Positions 1 through 5,606 of a stretch of DNA of 5,842 nt are shown here, in pieces (position 1 is the stretch's first letter; the number at the start of each line of letters is the position of its first letter). A program made the translations under genes and the position numbers. Under the pieces are notes generated by a model. The model made no database searches, was not told the origin of the DNA, and worked only from the letters and a program-made list of their open reading frames with translations. Origin of the DNA: Syntrophaceae bacterium (GTDB lineage Bacteria > Desulfobacterota > Syntrophia > Syntrophales > UBA2185); the NCBI GenBank assembly GCA_017885225.1, contig JAFNGM010000192.1, positions 29,044 through 34,885 of the forward strand, read 5' to 3'.

Positions 1-199
1 GAAGGTCTTTTCTTTCTGTATTTGTTTTCAGGATTTCCTGCCTCAACTCCTCAACCACGGACCGGCAGACTGATCTGACAATATTTCTCGGGGTTTTTGA
101 AAAGACATCCCTTTTCTCCAGCAAGAGCATCACCTCGTCAATTTTGGGAAGGTTTCTCAATAATGTATTTTTGTGGTCGTCAATAGCGTGTTTTTTCAT
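1..199 (-). CDS. selA: SelA, L-seryl-tRNA(Sec) selenium transferase, N-terminal fragment (cut by window edge)
   Basis: Reading the minus strand from the ATG at 197-199 gives an open frame of 66 codons that runs off the window start, beginning MKKHAIDDHKNTLLRNLPKI. The stretch LLRNLPKIDEV followed by a helix ending near VVEELRQEIL matches the start of bacterial SelA, whose members open with an L-R-x-L-P-x-[IV]-D-x-[LV] motif and then an alpha-helical domain that binds the D-arm of tRNA(Sec). SelA is a cytosolic PLP enzyme converting seryl-tRNA(Sec) to selenocysteinyl-tRNA(Sec) with selenophosphate. The catalytic core and PLP lysine lie outside the window. An AAGGA ribosome site sits just before the ATG, and the upstream radical SAM gene ends only 7 bp away, so the two probably share a transcript. 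The identification rests on the N-terminal domain alone, but the pattern is distinctive. Confidence 0.8.
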   Translation of the reverse strand, partial: MKKHAIDDHKNTLLRNLPKIDEVMLLLEKRDVFSKTPRNIVRSVCRSVVEELRQEILKTNTERKDL

Positions 200-206
200 G
201 TTCCTT

Positions 207-1475
207 TTACCTAGACCTGCAAAAATCACGAAAATTGTTCACTGCGATAAAAAATTCCCTCATCATGATCACCCAGAGATAGCATCCACGCCGGGTCAAA
301 TATAAATACGGTGGTCTATACTGTAAAGCACCTGCAAGGAGAAAAGCAAGAATATTAAACCAGAGAACCCGATAAAAACTCCCCCCGTATTTTTTTCGCG
401 AGGCGGGGATATCCATTTTCATACCAAAGAGTTTCATAAGAAAATCGTAACGCAACTGCTCCTGAAAACGAAAGGTTCGATACGCTGCAATGGGGATATC
501 GCCGCGGCTGACCATGGCGATATATTCCCCGATGTGAAAGGTGTTCGCATAGCATGTGCCGTGCAGATAACCAATAGATCCACTGCCGAGGCCCGCGTAT
601 TCATCGTAATCCACAATATACTCGTCGATCATCGCTGCTTTTTTTGAGAAGCACCATGCTGACGAGTGCCAATATGTCGGTATCAGCCGTTCCACAATCC
701 GGTGGTAAAACTGTTGCTCTTTCCTGTAACTGACATGCCCGAATTTTTCACTGACTGCGTCCCGGGTTGAATCCGAAACCATAAGGGGGTAGTAGGTGAC
801 TTGATCTATTCCAATGTCCTTTAAAATATCGAGATCCCTGTCCAGCATGGTCAAGGTCTGGGATGGAAAATTGAAGATCATGTCCGCGTTCAGCGTATCA
901 AAGTGTCCAAGAGTTTGCGAGAGCCGCCGGGCGATGAATTCACCGCTTCCGTACTTTTCATATCGATCCATATTCCGGAGAAGTTGATTGTTGAAACTCT
1001 GCACACCCACGGAGAGCCGGTTTATCCCGACGCGTTTTAACACAGCAATATTTTGATCTGTCAGATGATTGGGATTGGTTTCCACGGAGATTTGCCGGAT
1101 CGAGAAAGACGCTTTCGCCAGTTCCAGTGTTTCTTCAAGCTCTTCTATCAGGATGGTGGGTGTTCCCCCTCCCACATATATGCCGCTGAAATCATGCCCT
1201 CTCTTTGTATACAGCGTGATCTCTCCCCTGAGGGCTTTGAAATAGTCGCGGCAGAGGTTACCTTCCATCACGACGCGATGGAAGGAACAATACGGACAGA
1301 GTTTTTCACAGAAAGGGATGTGAATATACAGAAGCGGCAATTTTTGAGTGCTCCCAGGCACTATGTCTGGCGGCCCCCCTTCCTCAAATTGCATAAGCCT
1401 GGCAAATTCCTGCCGGGCCTTTCTGGTTACGATGGCTTTTATCAAGGTGTTACTCTTGTCTAAGTATTCTCCCAT
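207..1475 (-). CDS. HemN/HemW-like radical SAM protein (coproporphyrinogen III oxidase family, exact role unknown)
   Basis: A 422-residue radical SAM protein. The [4Fe-4S]/SAM motif is C56-x3-C60-x2-C63 within YIHIPFCEKLCPYCSF (50-65). It is followed by the family signatures GGGTP (102-106), the ETNP strand (132-135) and SVGVQSF (155-161). The C-terminus (about 340-415) looks like the HemN winged-helix domain, ending in LTRRGCYLWVIMMREFF. The hydrophobic run at 370-385 belongs to this domain and is not a membrane anchor. The fourth cysteine of classical HemN (C-x2-C-x-C) is absent, as in HemW. However, the HemW-type H/N-x-x-Y region is replaced by WHSSAWCFSKK (269-279) and YAGLGSGSIGYLHG (293-306). 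There are about 50 residues before the cluster motif, longer than in HemW. Family members include coproporphyrinogen dehydrogenase, the heme chaperone HemW and anaerobilin synthases; the sequence does not decide between them. The ATG has an in-frame TGA only three codons upstream but a weak ribosome site; Met28 is an alternative start. It lies directly before selA. Confidence 0.85.
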   Translation of the reverse strand: MGEYLDKSNTLIKAIVTRKARQEFARLMQFEEGGPPDIVPGSTQKLPLLYIHIPFCEKLCPYCSFHRVVMEGNLCRDYFKALRGEITLYTKRGHDFSGIYVGGGTPTILIEELEETLELAKASFSIRQISVETNPNHLTDQNIAVLKRVGINRLSVGVQSFNNQLLRNMDRYEKYGSGEFIARRLSQTLGHFDTLNADMIFNFPSQTLTMLDRDLDILKDIGIDQVTYYPLMVSDSTRDAVSEKFGHVSYRKEQQFYHRIVERLIPTYWHSSAWCFSKKAAMIDEYIVDYDEYAGLGSGSIGYLHGTCYANTFHIGEYIAMVSRGDIPIAAYRTFRFQEQLRYDFLMKLFGMKMDIPASRKKYGGSFYRVLWFNILAFLLAGALQYRPPYLYLTRRGCYLWVIMMREFFIAVNNFRDFCRSR

Positions 1476-1492
1476 GCCGGATCAATGCCGGG

Positions 1493-1521
1493 AAACTAAC
1501 AGACATCCTTGGAATTATCAA
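1493..1521 (-). promoter_or_regulatory. Possible promoter for the radical SAM-selA pair
   Basis: On the minus strand TTGATA (1516-1521) is followed after 17 bp by TAGTTT (1493-1498), with a TG one base before the -10 box. The -35 box matches sigma70 consensus at 5 of 6 positions, but the -10 box at only 3 of 6. The placement, 18 bp before the ATG, would give a very short leader. This is a weak candidate. Confidence 0.25.
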
Positions 1522-1544
1522 GGCATTTGGATGCCGCTCGCTTC

Positions 1545-1573
1545 TTGAAATAAAATATTAAGGGTGCTATATA
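1545..1573 (+). promoter_or_regulatory. Sigma70-type promoter with extended -10 for def
   Basis: TTGAAA (1545-1550) and TATATA (1568-1573) are separated by exactly 17 bp, and TG at 1565-1566 gives the TGn extension of the -10 box. Transcription would start near 1580, leaving a leader of about 24 nt before the def ATG at 1604. Spacing and both boxes fit housekeeping sigma factor promoters well. This is the best promoter in the window, although the start site itself is inferred. Confidence 0.6.
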
Positions 1574-1603
1574 CAAGCGAAAAATTTCTGCTGAGGAAGA
1601 AGG

Positions 1604-2203
1604 ATGTCAAAGGTAAAAGTTTTAACCGTATGGAGTGATAATAACATCAACGAAGAGGAAACTTCTGTTCTTCGGAAACCCTGTACAGATATACCGGTAC
1701 CCTATGATGAGAGAAGAAGGCAGGAGATAAAAACCCTTATCGATGCCTTTCTCGCCATGAATGACGCTGCAGGTCTGGCCGCGCCGCAAATCGGTATCAG
1801 CACAAGGATAATAATATTCAGAAACAAAGGCTTTAATGAGAAGAGCTGGTCAAAGAGCGAAAATGATTATGATGTTTTGGTCAATCCCCGAGTAACCCAG
1901 GCCCGGGGAGAACTGGTTACGATGGCAGAGGGATGCCTCTCGTGTCCGGAAATCCAGGTTGAAGTCAGCAGGTTTCCTGAAATCAAGGTTCGGGCGCATG
2001 ATGTCAATGGGAAAAAAATAAGCAAGCGTTATACGGATTACCTTGCCCGGGTGGTGCAACATGAAATTGACCACCTTGAGGGGAAATTAATCATTGATCA
2101 CGAAGGCGCCCTGTACGTTCCGAAGCAGAAAAAGGATTTCTTTGACAAAATTCTTAAAGAAATGAATCCGATTTCTGATGATACTGATTCAAGAAATATC
2201 TGA
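1604..2203 (+). CDS. def: Peptide deformylase
   Basis: A 199-residue metalloenzyme that removes the N-terminal formyl group from nascent polypeptides in the cytosol, releasing formate. All three family motifs are present: GLAAPQIG (57-64), EGCLS (109-113) with metal ligand Cys111, and HEIDH (153-157) with metal ligands His153 and His157 and catalytic Glu154. The first glycine of motif I (G-x-G-L-A-A-P-Q) is alanine here (A-A-G-L-A-A-P-Q, from residue 55). A charged segment at about 73-90 (RNKGF...ENDYD) lengthens the loop between motifs I and II, and the C-terminal tail past about 170 is lysine-rich, then polar. The total is somewhat longer than the usual 150-190 residues. The ATG is preceded by GAGG at 1593-1596 with 7-nt spacing. 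No methionyl-tRNA formyltransferase gene (fmt), a frequent neighbour, lies beside it in this window. It is transcribed divergently from the radical SAM gene and sits upstream of, but well separated from, the gcv genes. Confidence 0.96.
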   Translation: MSKVKVLTVWSDNNINEEETSVLRKPCTDIPVPYDERRRQEIKTLIDAFLAMNDAAGLAAPQIGISTRIIIFRNKGFNEKSWSKSENDYDVLVNPRVTQARGELVTMAEGCLSCPEIQVEVSRFPEIKVRAHDVNGKKISKRYTDYLARVVQHEIDHLEGKLIIDHEGALYVPKQKKDFFDKILKEMNPISDDTDSRNI

Positions 2204-2277
2204 TAGTTCCTACTTGTGGTAACACTTTGCGAGAGAATTGGAGTAGTATAATCAAAAAGCCTGGCATTCATCACGGA

Positions 2278-2294
2278 CAAGGTATTTTGCCTTG
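2278..2294. other. Small hairpin downstream of def
   Basis: CAAGG (2278-2282) and CCTTG (2290-2294) form a 5-bp stem around a 7-base TATTTTG loop. It lies 75 bp past the def stop and has no T-run after it on either strand, so it is not a typical intrinsic terminator. It could be chance or a weak transcript 3' end. Confidence 0.25.
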
Positions 2295-2490
2295 AAATAT
2301 CATCTAAACCATGCTACTGATTTCACCGCAGTTTACCATGCAGCGCGGCAATCACATACAATGAACAGACTCAGCCGACGGAAGTCCTGCCGCAGAATCT
2401 AAGCATTATTTAACAACAAATTTTTTTCATTGAATCTTTATTCTCATAATCGTGTATCTCGTTTTTTCATACGTGTAAAAATAAGAAACA

Positions 2491-2507
2491 GGCTCTCTCG
2501 TTGAGCC
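2491..2507 (+). other. GC-rich hairpin in the gcvT leader
   Basis: GGCTC (2491-2495) pairs with GAGCC (2503-2507) around a 7-base TCTCGTT loop, 60-76 bases before the gcvT start. Further short complementary blocks follow: GACA at 2529-2532 with TGTC at 2546-2549, flanked by GGC and GCC. A folded leader is possible, but it matches no riboswitch class I can recognise. Confidence 0.3.
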
Positions 2508-2554
2508 GGCTTGGCAGGCAGACCCGCAAGACACAAACATCCTTATGTCGCCAC

Positions 2555-2559
2555 GGAGG
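2555..2559 (+). promoter_or_regulatory. Ribosome binding site that sets the gcvT start
   Basis: GGAGG lies 7 bases before the ATG at 2567. The frame is open upstream to a TTG at 2501, which would add 22 residues. That TTG sits in a hairpin loop without a ribosome site, and T-proteins normally begin with a short K-T-P-L-[YH] segment, as found from 2567. Confidence 0.85.
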
Positions 2560-2566
2560 ATTATTC

Positions 2567-3667
2567 ATGAAAAAAACCCCCCTTTATGAGCATCATCTCG
2601 CACTTGGCGGGAAAATTATTGATTTCGGCGGATGGGCAATGCCCGTGCAATACACCAACGTCATTGAAGAACACCAGACAACAAGAATGAAAGCAGGGCT
2701 GTTTGATATCTGCCATATGGGAGAGATTGAGATCAAAGGTCCACAGGCTTTTGACCTGCTGCAATGGGTATTGAGCAGAAACATAGTGGAGCAGGCTGTC
2801 GGACAGATTAAGCTCAGCGTCATCACGAATGAACATGGTGGTATCATTGATGATTTGACTGTATATAAATTTAATAGAGATCACTACATGATGGTGACGA
2901 ACGCAGGCACGAAGGATAAAGATTTATCATGGGTTGCAAAACAGAAGGAAATAAAAGGGTTTTCCGATGTTCAGATTACCGATATCAGCGATCAAACGGG
3001 CAAGCTGGATATCCAGGGACCTCTGTCGCAGATGATTCTGCAGCATATTACCGTCGACGATTTAGTCCCTTTGCGGTACTATCATACCATGAATACGAGG
3101 GTAATGAATTTTCCCGCCATTGTGTCCCGCAGCGGGTATACCGGCGAGGATGGGTTTGAGATATATGCGAACAGTGAAAAGATTGCATGCATCTGGAATA
3201 CACTTTTAGAAATCGGTGCTGACTTTGGACTGAAGCCCGTAGGCCTCGGTGCGAGAGATACACTCCGCCTGGAAGCCGGGATGATGCTTTACGGAAATGA
3301 TATGGATGAGACGATCACGCCGTTAGATGTCGTCTACGGCTGGGTGACAGATCTCGAGAAGGACTTTGTCGGAAGCACGGCCTTGAGGAAGTTGAAGGAA
3401 GGAAGTCTCCGCAGAAAACTGGTCGGTTTCGAAATGGAGGAAAGGGGCATTGCCCGGCACGGGTATAAGGTCTTTAAAGAGGGCAGGGAGATAGGGGAGG
3501 TAACGTCCGGAACGTTTACCCCTACCTTGCAGAAAGCGGTGGGGCTGGCATTCGTACCCATATCGTACAGCGAGCCGGGTACAGAAATTTTTGTCCAAAT
3601 CCGCAATCACCACGCAAGGGCGCGGGTAGTGGGATTGCCGTTTTACAAAAGAAAGAAACAGCAATAG
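2567..3667 (+). CDS. gcvT: Glycine cleavage system T-protein (aminomethyltransferase)
   Basis: A 366-residue protein, the normal length for T-protein. It takes the aminomethyl group from the lipoyl arm of GcvH, giving 5,10-methylene-tetrahydrofolate, ammonia and dihydrolipoyl-GcvH. Visible signatures are the N-terminal KTPLYEHHLALGGKIIDFGG segment with MPVQY, the H-M-G-E-I motif (50-54), and GGIIDDLTVYK (91-101), whose Asp95/Asp96 pair includes the conserved folate-site aspartate. Next come SRSGYTGEDGFEIY (187-200), GLGARDTLRLEAGMMLYGND (226-245), and EVTSGTFTPTL (311-321) in the C-terminal barrel domain. The tail KRKKQQ is basic. The start is fixed by GGAGG at 2555-2559. Codons 2-5 contain an A7 run followed directly by C6. 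gcvH follows 35 bp later, so this is the first gene of the gcv operon. Confidence 0.97.
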   Translation: MKKTPLYEHHLALGGKIIDFGGWAMPVQYTNVIEEHQTTRMKAGLFDICHMGEIEIKGPQAFDLLQWVLSRNIVEQAVGQIKLSVITNEHGGIIDDLTVYKFNRDHYMMVTNAGTKDKDLSWVAKQKEIKGFSDVQITDISDQTGKLDIQGPLSQMILQHITVDDLVPLRYYHTMNTRVMNFPAIVSRSGYTGEDGFEIYANSEKIACIWNTLLEIGADFGLKPVGLGARDTLRLEAGMMLYGNDMDETITPLDVVYGWVTDLEKDFVGSTALRKLKEGSLRRKLVGFEMEERGIARHGYKVFKEGREIGEVTSGTFTPTLQKAVGLAFVPISYSEPGTEIFVQIRNHHARARVVGLPFYKRKKQQ

Positions 3668-3702
3668 AGGGAGCTGCAATAATAGATTGAAGGGAGAATA
3701 TA

Positions 3703-4101
3703 ATGTCAAAGCCAAATCCGACAGACAGAAGGTATACGAAAGAACATGAATGGGCGAAAGATAACGGGGGCGGCACTGTTACCATGGGAATAACGGATCA
3801 TGCGCAGGAATTGCTGACCGACATCGTCTTTGTGGAACTCCCGGCAATGGGGAAAAAGATCACGCAGATGGAGCAGCTCGCGGTGGTGGAATCCGTAAAA
3901 TCCGTGTCAGACGTGTACGCGCCGGTAAGCGGGGAAGTGATCGAAGTCAATAAAGTACTGGAGGACCATCCGGAGCTCGTGAACCAGGATGCCTTTGGCG
4001 AAGGCTGGATGGTGAAGCTGAGGATGGACAATCCGGCGGAACTCGACAACCTCATGGATGCCGCCGGCTATACGGAGATGATCAAAGAGGAAAAGCATTA
4101 A
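3703..4101 (+). CDS. gcvH: Glycine cleavage system H-protein (lipoyl carrier)
   Basis: A 132-residue lipoyl-domain protein that shuttles the aminomethyl intermediate from P-protein to T-protein and electrons to L-protein. It opens with the H-protein signature RRYTKEHEWAK (9-19), then GITDHAQELLTDIVFVELP (29-47). The lipoylation hairpin is VVESVKSVSDVYAPVSGEV (61-79), with the modified lysine at Lys66. The C-terminal part, LVNQDAFGEGWMVKLRM (92-108), is also typical. The length is within the usual 125-135. AAGGGAG at 3690-3696 lies 6 bases before the ATG. The gene follows gcvT by 35 bp, and its TAA is followed at once by the C-tract spacer before gcvPA. To work it needs a lipoyl group from LipA/LipB or LplA-type enzymes, which are not seen here. 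Confidence 0.97.
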   Translation: MSKPNPTDRRYTKEHEWAKDNGGGTVTMGITDHAQELLTDIVFVELPAMGKKITQMEQLAVVESVKSVSDVYAPVSGEVIEVNKVLEDHPELVNQDAFGEGWMVKLRMDNPAELDNLMDAAGYTEMIKEEKH

Positions 4102-4102
4102 T

Positions 4103-4126
4103 CCCTCATTCCCTCTCCCTTTCCCC
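4103..4126 (-). other. Four-run G-quadruplex motif (C-tract on the plus strand)
   Basis: The plus strand has C-runs at 4103-4105, 4111-4113, 4117-4119 and 4123-4126. On the minus strand this reads as four G-runs of at least three, with loops of 3, 3 and 5 bases, which meets the standard quadruplex pattern. It starts 2 bases after the gcvH stop on the template strand of the operon. The motif is seen directly; that it folds in the cell is inference. Confidence 0.5.
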
Positions 4127-4168
4127 GTTGGAGCCTGCCCTCGAATGCTTTTACCGGGGGCGGGGAAA
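4120..4168 (+). repeat. Inverted repeat / stem-loop element between gcvH and gcvPA
   Basis: Two stems compete. An outer one pairs TTTCCCCG (4120-4127) with CGGGGAAA (4161-4168), 8 perfect base pairs around 33 bases. An inner hairpin pairs CCTGCCCTCG (4134-4143) with CGGGGGCGGG (4155-4164), 10 pairs including two G-T wobbles, around an 11-base loop. Bases 4161-4164 are used by both, so the two folds exclude each other. No T-run follows, so it is not a classical terminator. It could be an mRNA processing or stability element, or a dispersed palindromic repeat. Confidence 0.5.
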
Positions 4169-4244
4169 TGTATTAAGGAGATGTCCCTGCACTGGCAATA
4201 TTATAATAACAACCTGCTTTGAACATTTTCTTAAAAAAAAAGAG

Positions 4245-4249
4245 AAAGG
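4245..4249 (+). promoter_or_regulatory. Ribosome binding site that sets the gcvPA start
   Basis: AAAGG, within GAGAAAGG (4242-4249), lies 8 bases before the ATG at 4258. Another ATG at 4251 is out of frame and only 1 base from this site. The in-frame upstream TTG at 4219 has no ribosome site and would add a Lys-rich stretch made by an A9 run. Confidence 0.75.
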
Positions 4250-4257
4250 TATGCATT

Positions 4258-5583
4258 ATGGATTACGTTCCCCATACTCCGGAAGATCAAAGACAGATGA
4301 TGGAGCAGATCGGTATCCGCTCAGTCGCAGAGCTTTTTGTTGATATCCCTGAACAATATCAGCTCAAGAAGCTGATGCATCTGCCTCCTGCCCTTTCCGA
4401 ACAGGAAGTTTTCACCCTGATGAAAGACATCAGTGCACGAAATGCAATACCTCCGATCACCCTGATGGGCGCGGGGGTCTACCATCACTATATTCCTGCC
4501 GTCGTGGGACATGTCATTTCCCGGTCTGAATTTTACACGGCCTACACTCCCTACCAGGCGGAGATCAGTCAGGGGATTTTACAGGCAATTTATGAATATC
4601 AGACCATGATTGCCAAACTCACGGGTATGCAGGTCGCCAATGCCTCCATGTATGACGGCGCATCCGCCATGGCCGAGGCTGCGGTGCTGGCCGCCAAGAC
4701 CCTGAACCGGACGAGAATCGTCATGGTCCGCTCCATCCATCCCGAGTACCGGCAGGTGGTCCGTACCTATTCATGGTCGAATGGTTATGAGGTGGTGGAA
4801 GTCCCATACGGCAAATCCGGTCAGTGTGATCCGGATGCCCTGCTGAAGGCAGTCGATGAAAACACTGCCGCCGTCCTGCTCCAAAACCCCAACTTTTTTG
4901 GGGTCATTGAGGATCTCTCTTTGATTGAGTCAGCCGTCCACGCGAAAGGAGCGCTTCTTGTGTCCGGATTTACAGAAGCGACGTCTCTGGGAATTCTTAG
5001 ACCGGCAGGTCTTATGGGAGCCGATTTCGTCGTCGGGGAAGGGCAGAGCTTCGGAAATCCCATGAATTATGGAGGTCCTTATCTGGGGATTTTTGCCGGT
5101 ACTGACAAATTCCTGAGAAAGATCCCAGGCAGGCTCGCCGGAGCCACGGTGGACAGGGAAGGCAAGAGGGGATTCGTTCTTACCCTTCAAACCCGAGAGC
5201 AGCACATCCGCCGCGAACGGGCGACATCGAACATCTGCTCGAATGAAGCCCTCTGCGCGTTGGCTGCCGCTGTTTATCTCGTCAGCCTGGGGAAAAACCT
5301 CAGAAAGCTGGCAGAACTCAACGTTCAAAAAGCTCACTATCTTAGACAGAAAATCTCCACACTCAAAGGATGGGAGGTCGTTTTTCCGGCTCCCGTATAT
5401 AACGAATTTACTGTTCGTTGTCCCAATCCGCAGAAAGTCAATCAGAAGCTGCAGGCCGAAGGGATCATCGGCGGCTATGAAGTGGAAAAAGAGTATCCAG
5501 AGCTGAAAAACACCCTTCTCTTCTGTGCTACTGAAATGCTCACGAAAGACGATATTGACAAGGTTGTCTCATTACTTGCTTAA
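4258..5583 (+). CDS. gcvPA: Glycine dehydrogenase (decarboxylating) subunit 1
   Basis: A 441-residue protein, the normal length for the N-terminal-half subunit of a split P-protein. With GcvPB it decarboxylates glycine and transfers the aminomethyl group to lipoyl-GcvH. Family signatures in order are [14 protein letters not shown] at the start, [10 protein letters not shown] (71-80), [19 protein letters not shown] (92-110), [14 protein letters not shown] (128-141), [11 protein letters not shown] (209-219), [20 protein letters not shown] (260-279), [19 protein letters not shown] (290-308) and [20 protein letters not shown] (311-330). It has the fold of PLP-dependent transferases, but the PLP-binding lysine is carried by GcvPB. 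The start is set by AAAGG at 4245-4249. It lies 156 bp after gcvH, a much longer gap than elsewhere in the operon, and 23 bp before gcvPB. Confidence 0.97.
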   Translation: MDYVPHTPEDQRQMMEQIGIRSVAELFVDIPEQYQLKKLMHLPPALSEQEVFTLMKDISARNAIPPITLMGAGVYHHYIPAVVGHVISRSEFYTAYTPYQAEISQGILQAIYEYQTMIAKLTGMQVANASMYDGASAMAEAAVLAAKTLNRTRIVMVRSIHPEYRQVVRTYSWSNGYEVVEVPYGKSGQCDPDALLKAVDENTAAVLLQNPNFFGVIEDLSLIESAVHAKGALLVSGFTEATSLGILRPAGLMGADFVVGEGQSFGNPMNYGGPYLGIFAGTDKFLRKIPGRLAGATVDREGKRGFVLTLQTREQHIRRERATSNICSNEALCALAAAVYLVSLGKNLRKLAELNVQKAHYLRQKISTLKGWEVVFPAPVYNEFTVRCPNPQKVNQKLQAEGIIGGYEVEKEYPELKNTLLFCATEMLTKDDIDKVVSLLA

Positions 5584-5606
5584 GAGAATCTAAACGGGAG
5601 GAATTC

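Larger units (their letters stand above)
2204..2566 (+). other. Non-coding stretch between def and gcvT, probably holding the gcv promoter and leader
   Basis: These 363 bp contain no credible gene; the ATG-started frames in them are under 20 codons. A perfect TATAAT occurs at 2247-2252 but has no good -35 box. The block 2400-2490 is markedly AT-rich, with a T7 run at 2421-2427, TTGAAT at 2430-2435 and CATAAT at 2445-2450. These boxes are only 9 bp apart, so they do not form one promoter. Short hairpins occur at 2278-2294 and 2491-2507. I looked for the conserved segments of the glycine riboswitch, which often precedes gcvT, and did not find them. No convincing intrinsic terminator for def is visible. 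The gcv promoter is inferred to lie here, but I cannot place it. Confidence 0.6.

Noticed and set aside
370..480. Transmembrane segment in the radical SAM protein (residues about 370-385)
   Set aside because: The run lies in the HemN C-terminal domain, is short, and is interrupted by polar and charged residues soon after; it fits a buried helix.
1053..1463. 136-codon plus-strand open frame
   Set aside because: It lies wholly inside and antisense to the radical SAM gene, has no ribosome site or recognisable domain, and the opposite strand carries clear motifs.
2247..2252. Perfect TATAAT as gcv promoter
   Set aside because: No acceptable -35 box at 15-19 bp and no TGn extension; it could be chance in AT-rich DNA.
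2511..2530. Possible sigma54 (-24/-12) promoter, TGGCA followed by GCA
   Set aside because: The GG and GC are 11 bases apart instead of 10 and the -12 box is poor.
2501..2566. 22-residue N-terminal extension of gcvT from TTG 2501
   Set aside because: It has no ribosome site, sits in a hairpin, and is not typical of T-proteins; ATG 2567 has GGAGG at ideal spacing.
2204..2566. Glycine riboswitch
   Set aside because: The conserved aptamer segments expected before gcvT are not present; isolated GGAGAG-like or CTCTC words are not in the right order.
3323..3715. 130-codon minus-strand open frame
   Set aside because: It is antisense to the conserved C-terminal part of gcvT; its composition is that of a shadow frame and no family motif is seen.
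4202..4207. Perfect TATAAT as an internal promoter for gcvPA
   Set aside because: No -35-like box at 16-18 bp upstream and no extended -10.
4251..4343. Short out-of-frame reading frame from ATG 4251 overlapping the start of gcvPA
   Set aside because: The ATG is only 1 base from the AAAGG site, too close for initiation, and the product has no sign of being real.
4930..5337. 135-codon minus-strand open frame
   Set aside because: It is antisense to the most conserved part of gcvPA; no motif or ribosome site supports it.
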